A stretch of DNA of 41,210 bases from an uncultured Dorea sp. (GTDB taxonomy: Bacteria > Bacillota > Clostridia > Lachnospirales > Lachnospiraceae), in NCBI GenBank assembly GCA_910584265.1, contig CAJTZE010000031.1, positions 1-41,210 on the forward strand. Direction: 5' to 3'. Made by a program: the position numbers and the translations under genes. Below the pieces are notes generated by a model. It ran no database searches. It was not told the origin of the DNA and worked only from the letters and a program-made list of their open reading frames with translations. Below are positions 16,773-25,614 of this stretch, piece by piece (position 1 is the first letter of the stretch; each line of letters opens with the position of its first letter).

Positions 16773-17711
16773 ATGGATTTAAAAGGACGCAGTTTTTTGA
16801 AGCTGCTTGACTTTACACAGGAAGAGATTTTATATCTGGTGGATCTGGCAATTGAGCTGAAGGGGAAGAGAAAACAGGGAATCAAGGGCGAGAGCCTGAA
16901 GGGTAAGAACATTGCCCTGATTTTTGAGAAGCCGTCTACGAGAACCCGTTGTGCTTTTACTATCGGCGCACAGGATGAGGGCGGAATCGCCACATACCTT
17001 GCGGGAAGCGAGCTTCAGCTCGGCGAGAAGGAAAGCATTGAGGATACCGCCCGGGTGCTGGGACGTATGTTTGATGGAATTGAGTTCCGGGGCTTCGACC
17101 ATGAGTTTGTCGAGGCGCTTGCAGAGTACAGCGGAGTGCCGGTCTGGAACGGTCTGACAGACCAGTGGCATCCGACCCAGTTTCTGGCAACACTGATGAC
17201 AATGAAGGAGCATTTCGGTTATGTCAAAGGATTGAAGCTGGTATATCTCGGCGACGGCCGCAATAATGTTGCGAACAGTCTTCTGGTAGGATGCTCTAAG
17301 GTGGGTGTGGATATTGCTATTGCGGCGCCGAAGAAGCTGCAGCCGGGTAAGGAATTGATCGCGACCTGTGAGAAGCTGGCGGAGGAAGCCGGTTCTACGG
17401 TGACTGTATCCGATTCTCTGGATGTGGTAGAGGGCGCAGATATTTTGTACACGGATGTATGGTATTCTATGGGCGAGGAAAAGAAGGAGCAGGAGCGTAT
17501 CCGGCTGGCAGTGCCTTATCAGGTAAATACAGAGCTGATGAAGCGTACCGGCAAAGAGACTACGATTTTCTCCCACTGCCTGCCTGCAAATAAGGGGAAG
17601 GAAGTAACAGAGGAAGTATTTGAAAGTGAGGCTTCCAAGGTATTTGACGAGGCAGAGAACCGTCTGCATACGATCAAAGCAATTATGGCGGCTACCCTGG
17701 GCGACAGGTAA
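16773..17711 (+). CDS. argF: Ornithine carbamoyltransferase
   Basis: A 312-residue OTCase that converts ornithine and carbamoyl phosphate to citrulline in arginine synthesis (or the reverse in arginine fermentation). The carbamoyl-phosphate loop is FEKPSTRTRC (residues 51-60); DQWHPTQ and the ornithine-site HCLPAN near residue 265 are present. The length fits the anabolic family. It starts behind GAAGAGGGAAAAGAC. No other arginine genes are nearby, and no ARG box can be recognised with confidence. It lies between the SPFH gene and birA in the same direction, so partial co-transcription is likely. Confidence 0.95.
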   Translation: MDLKGRSFLKLLDFTQEEILYLVDLAIELKGKRKQGIKGESLKGKNIALIFEKPSTRTRCAFTIGAQDEGGIATYLAGSELQLGEKESIEDTARVLGRMFDGIEFRGFDHEFVEALAEYSGVPVWNGLTDQWHPTQFLATLMTMKEHFGYVKGLKLVYLGDGRNNVANSLLVGCSKVGVDIAIAAPKKLQPGKELIATCEKLAEEAGSTVTVSDSLDVVEGADILYTDVWYSMGEEKKEQERIRLAVPYQVNTELMKRTGKETTIFSHCLPANKGKEVTEEVFESEASKVFDEAENRLHTIKAIMAATLGDR

Positions 17712-17750
17712 GACGGTGCAGAAAAGGCCATATACCGGAGGAATATGACC

Positions 17751-18731
17751 ATGAAAACAGAGATATTATCCATGCTCCGGGAGACGGATGGATATATTTC
17801 CGGACAGCAGATCTGTGAGCAGTTTCAGGTTTCCAGAACTGCTGTCTGGAAGGTGATGGAACAATTAAAAGCAGAAGGATATCAGATAGAGGCGGTGCGC
17901 AACAGAGGATATCATCTGGAGAAATCTCCGGATGTGCTGGGAGAGGCAGAGATCAAGAGTCTGCTGAATACCAGCTGGGCTGGGTGTGACGTCCTTTATT
18001 TTCCAGAGACAGATTCTACCAATACCCGGGCGAAGCGCCTTGGGGATGAGGGAGCTGTCCATGGGACGCTTGTTGCGGCAGACCGGCAGACCGGTGGAAA
18101 AGGCCGGCGGGGACGCAGGTGGGAATCGCCGGCGGGCAGCAGTATTTATATGAGCATTCTTCTGAGACCGGATATCCCGCCGGATCAGGCTCCGATGCTG
18201 ACGCTGGTAATGGCGCAGAGTACAGCGGAGGCTATCCGCATCCGGACCGGGGAAGAGGCTCTAATCAAATGGCCCAATGACATTGTGATAAATGGAAAGA
18301 AGGTCTGCGGGATCCTGACGGAGATGAGTACGGAAATCCAGTGGATCAACCATGTGGTTATTGGTGTCGGGATCAATGTGAATACGGAGTATTTTCCAGA
18401 GGAGTTAACGGAGACTGCGACCTCCATTTATTTGGAAAGCGGGGGGAAGCAGCAGAGATCCGGATTGATCGCGGAGGTCTTGAAACAATTTGAGCGATAT
18501 TATGCAATGTTTTTAGAGACAGGAAATCTGTCTGCGATGCAGGAGGAATACAATAGACTGCTGGTGAACCGGAACCGGGAGGTAAAGGTCTTAGAGCCGG
18601 GGAATGAATATAATGGATATGCTATTGGCATTAATGAGACAGGAGAACTGCTGATCCGCACAGAAGACGGACAGATCAGGGAAGTCTATGCAGGAGAAGT
18701 GTCGGTAAGAGGGATATATGGATATGTATGA
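17751..18731 (+). CDS. birA: Biotin-protein ligase / biotin operon repressor
   Basis: A 326-residue bifunctional BirA. The N-terminal winged helix (QICEQFQVSRTAVWKVMEQLKAEGYQIEAV) binds DNA. The central ligase domain has TDSTNTRAKRL, the biotinyl-AMP loop GGKGRRGRRW, and KWPNDIVINGKKVCGIL. The C-terminal SH3-like domain ends GELLIRTEDGQIREVYAGEVSVRG. It attaches biotin to carboxylase carrier domains and, charged with biotinyl-AMP, represses biotin genes. The ATG at 17751 is nine bases after CCGGAGG; the in-frame ATG at 17745 is too close. The end overlaps the next gene by 14 bases. Confidence 0.94.
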   Translation: MKTEILSMLRETDGYISGQQICEQFQVSRTAVWKVMEQLKAEGYQIEAVRNRGYHLEKSPDVLGEAEIKSLLNTSWAGCDVLYFPETDSTNTRAKRLGDEGAVHGTLVAADRQTGGKGRRGRRWESPAGSSIYMSILLRPDIPPDQAPMLTLVMAQSTAEAIRIRTGEEALIKWPNDIVINGKKVCGILTEMSTEIQWINHVVIGVGINVNTEYFPEELTETATSIYLESGGKQQRSGLIAEVLKQFERYYAMFLETGNLSAMQEEYNRLLVNRNREVKVLEPGNEYNGYAIGINETGELLIRTEDGQIREVYAGEVSVRGIYGYV

Positions 18732-19056
18732 AGACAGAGTTGTACTATGCGCGGCAAATTCTTATGAAGAAAAATATTATCTGAACCCGGATTTTGACGA
18801 GCTGCCGGATGAGGTGAAGGATGAACTGAAAATTATGTGCGTGCTGTATGTGCACGATGTGGGCGGGATCCTGACCCTTGTGTATGACGGGGAGGGAGAG
18901 CTGCAGTTTGAAGTGATGGCAGAGGAATTTGACCCTATGTTTGACGATATCGGAAGCAGGCTTTTGATTAAGAAGCTGCGGGCGGAGAAGGCTGGACTTT
19001 TGGAGGCGCTGCAGATGTATTTTAAGGTGTTCTTCCTGGGGGAGGAGCTGGAATAA
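18718..19056 (+). CDS. DUF6145-like small acidic protein
   Basis: A 112-residue acidic protein (MDMYEDRVVLCAANSYEEKYYLNPDFDELPDEVKDELKIMCVLYVHDVGGILTLVYDGEGEL...). I recognise the family as DUF6145, found between birA and coaX in Lachnospiraceae; its function is unknown. It has no membrane segment; the pattern of an antiparallel sheet followed by two C-terminal helices is suggested by the sequence. It overlaps birA by 14 bases and precedes coaX by about 60 bp, so it is in the same transcript. The identification of the DUF number is from memory and should be treated as moderate. Confidence 0.7.
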   Translation: MDMYEDRVVLCAANSYEEKYYLNPDFDELPDEVKDELKIMCVLYVHDVGGILTLVYDGEGELQFEVMAEEFDPMFDDIGSRLLIKKLRAEKAGLLEALQMYFKVFFLGEELE

Positions 19057-19117
19057 AAGGGAGTGTCAGGGACTTATGCCATTTTCTACAGCGGAAATAG
19101 GTGAAAGGAATGTTGCT

Positions 19118-19906
19118 ATGCTGCTTGCAATTGATATAGGAAATACGAATATTACACTGGGAGTGTTCAAGGAGAAGGAGCTTCTGGGAAAGTTCCGGAT
19201 GACTACGAAACAGCCCAGAACATCGGATGAATATGGAATTACATTACGGGAGCTTCTGCGGAACCAGGATATGGATTCGGGCCAGGTGGATGCAGTAATT
19301 ATCGCATCGGTAGTGTCCGACATTATGCACTCCTTTGGAAGTGCTATTATTAAATATTTTGGATGTAAGCCAATCGTTGTTTCTGCAGGGATTAAAACAG
19401 GTATCCGTGTGGCCACCGAGAGTCCGAGCCGGACCGGGCCGGATCGGATTGTGGATGCGGTTGCCGCCTACAAACTGTACGGCGGGCCGGTGATCGTGGT
19501 GGATTTTGGTACGGCTACGACCTATGATCTGGTGGAGCCGGACGGAACCTTTGGAGTCGGCGTAATCGCGCCTGGAATCCGTACCTCTGCACGTGCATTG
19601 TGGGGAGGCGCGGCTATGCTTCCGGAAATTGAGATAAAGAAGCCGGAGTCTGCACTGGTAAGGGGAACAATTCCCAGCATGCAGGCGGGACTGGTTTACG
19701 GGCATATCGGGCAGACCGAATATATTATCAGGAAGCTGAAGCTGGAATCGGGATATACAGAGGCAAAGGTGGTTGCAACCGGAGGGCTGGGCACGATCAT
19801 TGCTGATGAAACAGATTCCATTGATTTTTATGACCCGAATCTGACGCTAAAGGGCTTACAGCTTATTTATGAGAAGAATAAAAGACTGCACCAGTATACT
19901 GAATAG
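19118..19906 (+). CDS. coaX: Type III pantothenate kinase
   Basis: A 262-residue CoaX, which phosphorylates pantothenate in the first step of coenzyme A synthesis. The ASKHA phosphate motifs are LLAIDIGNTNITLGVF at the N-terminus, PDRIVDAVAAYKLYG, VVDFGTATTYDLVEPDG and GGLGTIIA near the C-terminus. Unlike type I and II enzymes it is insensitive to CoA feedback (family knowledge). The start chosen is the ATG at 19118, behind GTGAAAGGAATG; a longer in-frame start at 19076 adds 14 residues before the first beta strand and is not supported. Confidence 0.94.
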   Translation: MLLAIDIGNTNITLGVFKEKELLGKFRMTTKQPRTSDEYGITLRELLRNQDMDSGQVDAVIIASVVSDIMHSFGSAIIKYFGCKPIVVSAGIKTGIRVATESPSRTGPDRIVDAVAAYKLYGGPVIVVDFGTATTYDLVEPDGTFGVGVIAPGIRTSARALWGGAAMLPEIEIKKPESALVRGTIPSMQAGLVYGHIGQTEYIIRKLKLESGYTEAKVVATGGLGTIIADETDSIDFYDPNLTLKGLQLIYEKNKRLHQYTE

Positions 19907-19964
19907 CGGACGGAGTATGCCGGAAGGGCTGTGTGCTGTGATGCGGCAGTAAAGAGGAAAAAGG

Positions 19965-20915
19965 ATGCAGATAGGGAATGTGACGATAGAGGTTCCGTAC
20001 ATTCTCGCACCAATGGCAGGAGTTACAGACCTGCCTTTTCGTCTGCTCTGTAAAGAGCAGGGGGCGGGACTTCTATGTATGGAGATGATCAGTGCGAAAG
20101 CACTGCAGTATAACAATAAAAATACAAGGGCGCTGTTGTCTATCCATCCGGAGGAATACCCGGTATCCTTGCAGCTCTTCGGCTCCGACCCGGAGATTAT
20201 AGCGGAGCAGGCAAAGCGGATTGAAGAGCTGCCGTTTCAGATCTTGGATATTAATATGGGCTGTCCGGTTCCGAAGGTGGTAAAAAATGGGGAAGGTTCT
20301 GCACTCATGAAAAACCCGAAGCTTGTATATAATATTGTAGCTGAGACGGTAAAGGCAGTCAGAAAACCAGTAACTGTCAAGATACGAAAAGGGTTTGATG
20401 AAACCTGTGTCAATGCAGTGGAGATAGCAAGGATCATTGAACAAGCAGGAGGAGCCGCTGTTGCAGTGCATGGACGGACCAGAGAACAGTATTATTCCGG
20501 AAAGGCGGACTGGGAGATTATCCGTCAGGTGAAGGAAGCAGTTCAGATTCCGGTTATCGGTAACGGAGATGTAGTTTCGGCAGAAACAGCGGCAGGGATG
20601 CAGAGGGAAACCGGATGCGACGGCGTTATGATCGGACGCGGGGCTCAGGGAAATCCGTGGATATTCCGGGAACTTAAGGAATATAGTGAAACGGGCAGGA
20701 TACCGGACCGGCCGGATTTGACAGAGGTAAAGGAGATGATCCTCCGCCATGCCAGACTCCAGCTTGAATTCAAAGGAGAATATCAGGGGATCCGGGAGAT
20801 GAGAAAGCATACATCCTGGTATACCAAGGGAATGAAAGGCTCGGCAAAGCTGCGGGAATGGGTGAATCAGGCGGAGTCTTATGAGGAGCTTAAGGAGCTT
20901 TTAGAGGCTCTGTGA
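19965..20915 (+). CDS. dusB: tRNA-dihydrouridine synthase
   Basis: A 316-residue Dus enzyme of the DusB type. It reduces uridine to dihydrouridine in the tRNA D-loop with FMN and NADPH. The FMN-binding motifs are LAPMAGVTDLPFRLLC, the active-site cysteine in NMGCPVPKVVKNGEGSALM, VKIRKGFDE, AVHGRTREQYYSGKADWEII and PVIGNGDVVS, with GRGAQGNPWIF toward the end. A C-terminal helical tRNA-binding domain follows. It starts at an ATG behind AGAGGAAAAAGG, 58 bp after coaX. The order coaX-dusB-greA-lysS is typical of this bacterial group. Confidence 0.93.
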   Translation: MQIGNVTIEVPYILAPMAGVTDLPFRLLCKEQGAGLLCMEMISAKALQYNNKNTRALLSIHPEEYPVSLQLFGSDPEIIAEQAKRIEELPFQILDINMGCPVPKVVKNGEGSALMKNPKLVYNIVAETVKAVRKPVTVKIRKGFDETCVNAVEIARIIEQAGGAAVAVHGRTREQYYSGKADWEIIRQVKEAVQIPVIGNGDVVSAETAAGMQRETGCDGVMIGRGAQGNPWIFRELKEYSETGRIPDRPDLTEVKEMILRHARLQLEFKGEYQGIREMRKHTSWYTKGMKGSAKLREWVNQAESYEELKELLEAL

Positions 20916-20964
20916 TCTTTGTTATTTTGGTAACGAAAAGAAGGCGGATCTTTGGTAGAAATCA

Positions 20965-20993
20965 TTGACAGAAATGAGCAGGTTGGGTATAAT
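20965..20993 (+). promoter_or_regulatory. Sigma-A promoter for greA-lysS
   Basis: TTGACA (20965-20970) and TATAAT (20988-20993) match the consensus in all twelve positions, with 17-base spacing and a start site about 35 bases before greA. It would drive the greA-lysS operon, which the integrated element now interrupts. Confidence 0.85.
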
Positions 20994-21034
20994 AATGGAA
21001 TTGCGAAAGTATAAGTAAGGAGCGGTAGAAAGAG

Positions 21035-21520
21035 ATGGAAGAGAAGAAAAGAATTCTTACGTATGCAGGTTTGAAAGCGCTGGAGGATGAACTGGAGAAT
21101 CTGAAGGTTGTAAGGCGTAAAGAGGTTGCCGGCAAGATCAAAGAGGCGAGAGAGCAGGGGGATTTGTCAGAGAATGCTGAGTATGATGCGGCGAAGGATG
21201 AGCAGCGTGATATTGAGGCAAGGATCGAAGAGCTGGAGAAGATCCTCAAAAACGCCGAGGTTGTTGTAGAGGATGAAGTAGATTCAGATAAGATCAACAT
21301 TGGCTGCACAGTAACAGTGTATGATGAAGAGTTTGAAGAAGAGATGGAATTTAAGATTGTCGGGTCTACAGAGGCAAACAGCCTGCAGGGTAAGATTTCT
21401 AATGAGTCTCCTGTAGGAAAGGCTCTGCTTGGACGCGAGGCTGGAGACGAGGTTGTAGTTGAGACACAGGCGGGAGAGATCACATATAAGGTGTTGAAGA
21501 TCGAACGCTCTACCATATAA
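21035..21520 (+). CDS. greA: Transcription elongation factor GreA
   Basis: A 161-residue GreA that stimulates the intrinsic cleavage activity of backtracked RNA polymerase. The N-terminal antiparallel coiled coil (about residues 12-80) carries the acidic tip motif DLSENAEYDAAKDEQ. The C-terminal FKBP-like domain holds INIGCTVTVYDEEFEEEMEFKIVGSTEAN and ISNESPVGKALLGREAGDEVVV. The length matches the family. It starts behind AAGGAGCGG and lies 23 bp before lysS, with which it shares the strong promoter at 20965. Confidence 0.96.
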   Translation: MEEKKRILTYAGLKALEDELENLKVVRRKEVAGKIKEAREQGDLSENAEYDAAKDEQRDIEARIEELEKILKNAEVVVEDEVDSDKINIGCTVTVYDEEFEEEMEFKIVGSTEANSLQGKISNESPVGKALLGREAGDEVVVETQAGEITYKVLKIERSTI

Positions 21521-21543
21521 GAAGAAAGGCGGGAGTGTACAAA

Positions 21544-23028
21544 GTGGCACAGCAGAAGCAAGAACCGGATATTAATCAATTAAGAAAAGTCCGCCGGGAG
21601 AAGCTGGCAGACCTTCAGGCAGACGGCAAAGACCCTTATCAGGTCATGCGCTATGACGTGAGCCGCCATGCGGCAGATATTAAGGAACATTATGATGAGA
21701 TGGAAGGACAGCAGGTACGGATTGCAGGCCGTATTATGCAGAAGCGTGTAATGGGTAAAGCATCTTTCTGCAATGTGCTGGATCAATCCGGCAATATCCA
21801 GTCCTATGTGGCAAGGGACAGCATAGGGGAAGAATCCTACAAGGATTTTAAAAAGATGGATATCGGCGATATTGTGGGGCTTGAAGGCGAAGTATTTAAA
21901 ACAAAGACCGGAGAGATATCTGTCCATGCATCGGCTGTGAAGCTTTTATCCAAGAGCCTGCAGATACTGCCGGAGAAGTTCCATGGGCTGACCAATACGG
22001 ATATCCGCTACCGTCAGAGATATGTGGATCTGATCATGAATCCGGAGGTAAGGGATACATTTATCAAGCGTTCCCGTATTATCAGCGCGATTAGAAGGTA
22101 TCTGGACGGTCAGGGCTTTCTGGAGGTTGAGACGCCGATGCTGGTAAGCAATGCAGGGGGAGCTTCGGCAAGGCCTTTTGAAACGCATTTTAATGCGCTG
22201 GGAGAAGATTTTAAACTGAGGATTTCTCTGGAATTGTACTTAAAACGCTTGATCGTAGGCGGATTGGAGCGTGTATACGAGATCGGACGCGTGTTCCGGA
22301 ACGAGGGACTTGACACCAGGCATAATCCGGAATTTACATTGATGGAGCTGTATCAGGCATATACGGATTATAATGGAATGATGGATCTGACAGAGAACCT
22401 GTACCGTCATGTGGCACAGGAGGTTCTGGGAACTACAACCATCGTATACAATGGAGTGGAGATGGATCTTGGTAAGCCGTTCGATAGAATTACCATGGTG
22501 GATGCAGTCAAGAAATATGTAGGTGTTGACTGGAACGAGGTGGAGACCTTGGAGCAGGCAAGGGCGCTTGCGAAAGAGCATAATGTGGAGTTTGAGGATA
22601 GGCATAAGAAGGGTGACATCTTAAGTCTTTTCTTTGAGGAATTTGCAGAAGAGCATTTGATCCAGCCGACCTTTGTGATGGATCATCCGATCGAGATCTC
22701 GCCGCTGACGAAGAAGAAACCGGAGAATCCGGAGTACGTAGAGCGCTTCGAGTTCTTTATGAATGGCTGGGAGATGGCGAATGCTTACTCTGAGCTGAAT
22801 GACCCGATTGACCAGAGAGAGCGTTTTAAGGCGCAGGAGGAACTGCTGGCACAAGGCGATGAAGAGGCGAACACAACGGACGAAGACTTCCTGAATGCCC
22901 TGGAGATTGGCATGCCGCCGACAGGAGGAATTGGGTTTGGGATTGACAGGATGTGTATGCTGCTGACAGATGCGGCGGCGATACGGGACGTGCTATTGTT
23001 TCCGACGATGAAGTCATTAGACAAATAA
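21544..23028 (+). CDS. lysS: Lysyl-tRNA synthetase, catalytic part; C-terminal domain displaced
   Basis: This class II LysRS has the N-terminal OB-fold anticodon-binding domain (about residues 55-150: VRIAGRIMQKRVMGKASF, IQSYVARDSIG), motif 1 (FIKRSRIISAIRRYLDGQGFLEVETPML), motif 2 (RVFRNEGLDTRHNPEFTLMELYQAY) and motif 3 (PPTGGIGFGIDRMCMLL). The frame ends SLDK-stop just after DVLLFPTMK. A canonical LysRS ends at about this point, so the enzyme may be active. However, a tRNA-binding domain in the same phase resumes at 40158-40613, which shows the native gene was about 636 codons long. The last four codons belong to the inserted element. The GTG at 21544 is preferred, behind GGCGGGAG; a GTG at 21535 is possible. 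Confidence 0.93.
   Translation: MAQQKQEPDINQLRKVRREKLADLQADGKDPYQVMRYDVSRHAADIKEHYDEMEGQQVRIAGRIMQKRVMGKASFCNVLDQSGNIQSYVARDSIGEESYKDFKKMDIGDIVGLEGEVFKTKTGEISVHASAVKLLSKSLQILPEKFHGLTNTDIRYRQRYVDLIMNPEVRDTFIKRSRIISAIRRYLDGQGFLEVETPMLVSNAGGASARPFETHFNALGEDFKLRISLELYLKRLIVGGLERVYEIGRVFRNEGLDTRHNPEFTLMELYQAYTDYNGMMDLTENLYRHVAQEVLGTTTIVYNGVEMDLGKPFDRITMVDAVKKYVGVDWNEVETLEQARALAKEHNVEFEDRHKKGDILSLFFEEFAEEHLIQPTFVMDHPIEISPLTKKKPENPEYVERFEFFMNGWEMANAYSELNDPIDQRERFKAQEELLAQGDEEANTTDEDFLNALEIGMPPTGGIGFGIDRMCMLLTDAAAIRDVLLFPTMKSLDK
22999..23013 (+). other. Left attachment core (attL)
   Basis: TTTCCGACGATGAAG encodes FPTMK of LysRS. It differs from the right copy by one base, G for A, at the third position of the Thr codon (synonymous). 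Left of it is intact lysS; right of it is foreign sequence with a stop codon after five codons. Confidence 0.85.
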
Positions 23029-23068
23029 AGCCAGTGTTTATGCGGGTTTGCGGTACTTCAATTCAGAT

Positions 23069-23136
23069 TTTGCAACAAAATTGCAACAAATTTGCAACGC
23101 ATAATGCAGGATAATACCTGATAATGCGTTGATTGA
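23069..23136 (+). repeat. Integrase arm-type repeats at the left end
   Basis: The segment has TTTGCAACAAAATTGCAAC, then TTGCAAC again, and then a GATAATAC/GATAATGC pair. The same two motifs, in the same order and orientation, recur at the right end (40028-40139). Such paired direct repeats flanking the core are typical arm-binding sites of Tn916-type integrases. They also contain the sequence TTGCAAC three times in a row at 10- to 11-base spacing. Confidence 0.6.
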
Positions 23137-23168
23137 GACATGAGCCAACTTAATAAAGCAAGCACTTT

Positions 23169-23212
23169 AAGGACATTTTTCTAAAAGAAATTTTAGAGAG
23201 GTGTCCTTTTGT
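23169..23212 (+). terminator. Terminator downstream of the truncated lysS
   Basis: AAGGACA (23169-23175) pairs with TGTCCTT (23202-23208), with an inner CTAAAA/TTTTAG stem, followed by TTGTT. It lies between the truncated lysS and the first gene of the element. It would stop greA-lysS transcription from entering the element. Confidence 0.65.
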
Positions 23213-23251
23213 TATGGTCAAAAAACAAAAAATGAATTGGAGGAAAATGAA

Positions 23252-23719
23252 ATGACAAACACAGCGATAAGAGCAGGAAAGAGAGATACTCGCACAATTA
23301 CTTTCAAAAACACAGAGCATGAGAAATTTTATGAGAAATATCTTCAGAAATGCAGATATCAGGATGTGTACCACAAAGCGTTGGTGTATTGTCTGGGCAT
23401 TGACAGTGATACCAGGAGAAATGTGAATAGGATTTATGATTTTAAGACAGGATGCGTGAAGACAGATTGCCTGCGGGAAGGATGGATGACCAGCGGCAGT
23501 GCCAGAATTATCCGTATGGCATTTAACCTTTATTGTAATGGAACGCCCAGTGTTTTAGACTGCGAGGATGCAGAGGAACAACTCCGGGAGTGCCAGGGCT
23601 ATACGGTAGAGGAATTATTCTGCTGCGGCTATGCAAGGTATTTCTGGGAGGCGGTCAAGATCCGTTATCCGGAATATTGTTTTTACGTGGATATGGAGGA
23701 TTTATATGCTGAAAATTAG
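23252..23719 (+). CDS. DUF6075-family protein
   Basis: A 155-residue protein of the DUF6075 family, found on clostridial integrative elements. The conserved pattern is FKNTEHEKFYEKYLQKCRYQDVYHKALVYCLGIDSDTRRNVNRIYDFKTGCVKTDCLREGWMTSGSARIIRMAFNLYCNGTP, followed by YTVEELFCCGYARYFWEAVKIRYPEYC. It is rich in cysteine and aromatic residues and has no membrane segment. Function is unknown. The start used is the ATG at 23252, behind TTGGAGGAAAATGA; the frame extends upstream through the terminator but that part is not coding. It is the first gene in the left arm of the element and overlaps the next small gene by 14 bases. Confidence 0.75.
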   Translation: MTNTAIRAGKRDTRTITFKNTEHEKFYEKYLQKCRYQDVYHKALVYCLGIDSDTRRNVNRIYDFKTGCVKTDCLREGWMTSGSARIIRMAFNLYCNGTPSVLDCEDAEEQLRECQGYTVEELFCCGYARYFWEAVKIRYPEYCFYVDMEDLYAEN

Positions 23720-23873
23720 AATGCAGGGAACAAAGCGAGATATTCACTGGTTCCAGCGGCTCATGGAACGGGAAGAAAGGATTCATGTGCTACGGATGTC
23801 AGAGATTTTTACAAATAAGGGAACAGATAAATATTTCCGTGCATATGCGGAAGTGGAACAGATAGAAAAGTAG
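23706..23873 (+). CDS. DUF3970-like small protein
   Basis: A 55-residue protein (MLKIRMQGTKRDIHWFQRLMEREERIHVLRMSEIFTNKGTDKYFRAYAEVEQI) that begins inside the end of the DUF6075 gene. The pattern of one beta strand, a helix and two strands is that of a small alpha/beta fold; I believe it belongs to DUF3970. It precedes parA by 35 bp. The DUF assignment is tentative and the function is unknown. Its ATG is translationally coupled to the preceding gene. Confidence 0.6.
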   Translation: MLKIRMQGTKRDIHWFQRLMEREERIHVLRMSEIFTNKGTDKYFRAYAEVEQIEK

Positions 23874-23907
23874 GTTAGATAAAAAGTAGATCAGGAGGAA
23901 AGTATAT

Positions 23908-24693
23908 ATGTGCAGAGTGATCGCAGTAGCAAACCAAAAAGGCGGAGTGGGAAAGACTACAACGTGTGTAAATTTAGGGATTGGCCTTGCAAGGGCAGGC
24001 AAAAAAGTATTATTGATAGAGGCGGATGCGCAGGGGAGTATGGCGGTCAGTTTAGGGATAGAAGAACCGGATGAGCTGGATGTAACGCTTGTAAATATCA
24101 TGGAAAAAGTGATTAATGATGAAGATGTAGAACCGGGTGAGGGAATTATCCACCATGAGGAAGGGATTGATTTTATCCCGGCAAATATTGAACTGGCAGG
24201 ATTGGAGACATCTCTGGTAAATGTTATGAGCAGGGAAACGATATTACGCCAATATTTAGACGGCGTGAAAAGGAGATATGACTTTGTGATTACAGATTGC
24301 ATGCCCTCACTCGGAATGATTACGATAAATGCCCTTGTAGCCGCTGATGATGTGCTGATACCAGTGGAAGCAGCCTATCTTCCGGTTAAGGGGCTGCAGC
24401 AGTTAATTAAGACGATAGGGCGGGTACGAAGAAGGCTGAACCCAGCGCTTGATATTATGGGGATTCTGCTGACAAAGGTAGACCGCAGGACGAACTTTGC
24501 AAGGGATATTTCAGTGCAGATCCGAGAGGTATATGGAGAGAGGGTACATATCTTCGAGAACTGTATCCCGCTGTCCGTAAAGGCGGCGGAAACGACTGCA
24601 GAAGGCAAGAGTATATATCTCCATGATCCGAAAGGGATTGTGGCGAGAGGTTATTTTTCGCTGACACAGGAGGTGCTTGCGGATGAAAAGTAA
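23908..24693 (+). CDS. parA: ParA-family partition ATPase
   Basis: A 261-residue ParA/Soj-type ATPase. The deviant Walker A is NQKGGVGKTTTCVNLG (residues 9-24); the second motif is LLIEADAQGSMAVSLG and the third DFVITDCMPSLGMITINALVAADDVLIPVEAAYLPVKGLQQL. It moves DNA by oscillating on the nucleoid together with ParB. In this element it probably helps to maintain the excised circular form. It starts behind CAGGAGGAAAG and overlaps parB by 11 bases. The second motif has Glu-Ala-Asp-Ala in place of the usual D-A-D-P. Confidence 0.93.
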   Translation: MCRVIAVANQKGGVGKTTTCVNLGIGLARAGKKVLLIEADAQGSMAVSLGIEEPDELDVTLVNIMEKVINDEDVEPGEGIIHHEEGIDFIPANIELAGLETSLVNVMSRETILRQYLDGVKRRYDFVITDCMPSLGMITINALVAADDVLIPVEAAYLPVKGLQQLIKTIGRVRRRLNPALDIMGILLTKVDRRTNFARDISVQIREVYGERVHIFENCIPLSVKAAETTAEGKSIYLHDPKGIVARGYFSLTQEVLADEK

Positions 24694-25039
24694 GAGTGCG
24701 GAGAAAGTAAAGCTGAAATCCTTTGATGATCTGTTTGGCACAGATACATTAGTGGGGGCAGGGGAAACAGTTGCCTCTGTTCCCCTGTGCCAGCTACATA
24801 CCTTTAAGGATCACCCGTTTCGGGTGCTGGACGATGAAAAGATGCAGGAGACAGTGGAAAGTGTAAGGAAATATGGCGTACTGATACCGGGGATTGTACG
24901 CCCACATTCGGAAAGCGGATATGAAGTGGTTGCAGGACACAGGAGATGGCGGGCATGTGAGCTTGCAGGCTTAGAGGAAATGCCTGTGATTATCAGGGAT
25001 ATGGATGATGACACGGCGGTAGTGATCATGGTGGATTCC
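24683..25039 (+). CDS. parB: ParB, exon 1 (interrupted by a group II intron)
   Basis: The first 119 codons of a ParB/Spo0J-like protein: the N-terminal ParB/Srx domain with VASVPLCQLHTFKDHPFRVLDDEKMQETVESVRKYGVLIPGIVRP and the GEVVAGHRR-type motif YEVVAGHRRWRACELAGL. It starts at the ATG at 24683, nine bases after CAGGAGG and within the end of parA. The host gene is cut after GTGGATTCC, where the intron begins with GTGCGCCC. After splicing the frame continues as MVDS-NIQREDILPSEKAKAYRMKYEAM, a normal ParB sequence. Without splicing, translation ends a few codons into the intron. Confidence 0.92.
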
Positions 25040-25614
25040 GTGCGCCCGTAAGGCGCATGAGTTGGGCACTCATGCGGCGTGGGTCATTATAGATATTGCA
25101 GTGAGAATGCAATAGGTAAAAATATCAAGTGCAGAAATGCACAGCCTATCGTCAACAACTAACCTTGCGTGGAAACACAACGGGAACAACAGCACGTTTG
25201 TAAAGGCACAAGTCAGTGAAACTTCCAAGCTGCGACTGAGTGTCGAGACGAAAGGTTCTGTATGAGGAAGAAAGCTATACTGCCTAAAGGACAGTCAGAG
25301 GCTGGGGCTAACCATCTCCCCAACGAAATGGAAGATGATACGTTGGTGTTCAGGCGGGTTGTATTTTGCTGTCTGCAATCCGCAGGATATTCTGAACAAG
25401 CCGACCATCAGCAATGGTAAATGACGAAAATCCCATCCGACAACAGAACAAATCTCATCGTAATGACCTAAACGGGGATTACCTAAACTGAAATGCCAAC
25501 TATGGCTATGCGTAATGCCGAAAGGGGATAAATCTCAAGCGTAAAAACCAAGAGAGATGACGCTGAATATTCAGCATGGTAACGGAGCCGTCGTAGTAGT
25601 CCGGGGACCCTGGA

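Noticed and set aside
22999..23028. Loss of LysRS function by truncation
   Set aside because: All three class II motifs and the end of the catalytic domain remain, and canonical LysRS ends at about the same residue, so loss of activity is not supported.
23069..23136. CRISPR-like short repeats at the element ends
   Set aside because: Repeat units are only 7 to 18 bases with no spacer regularity; they fit integrase arm sites better.
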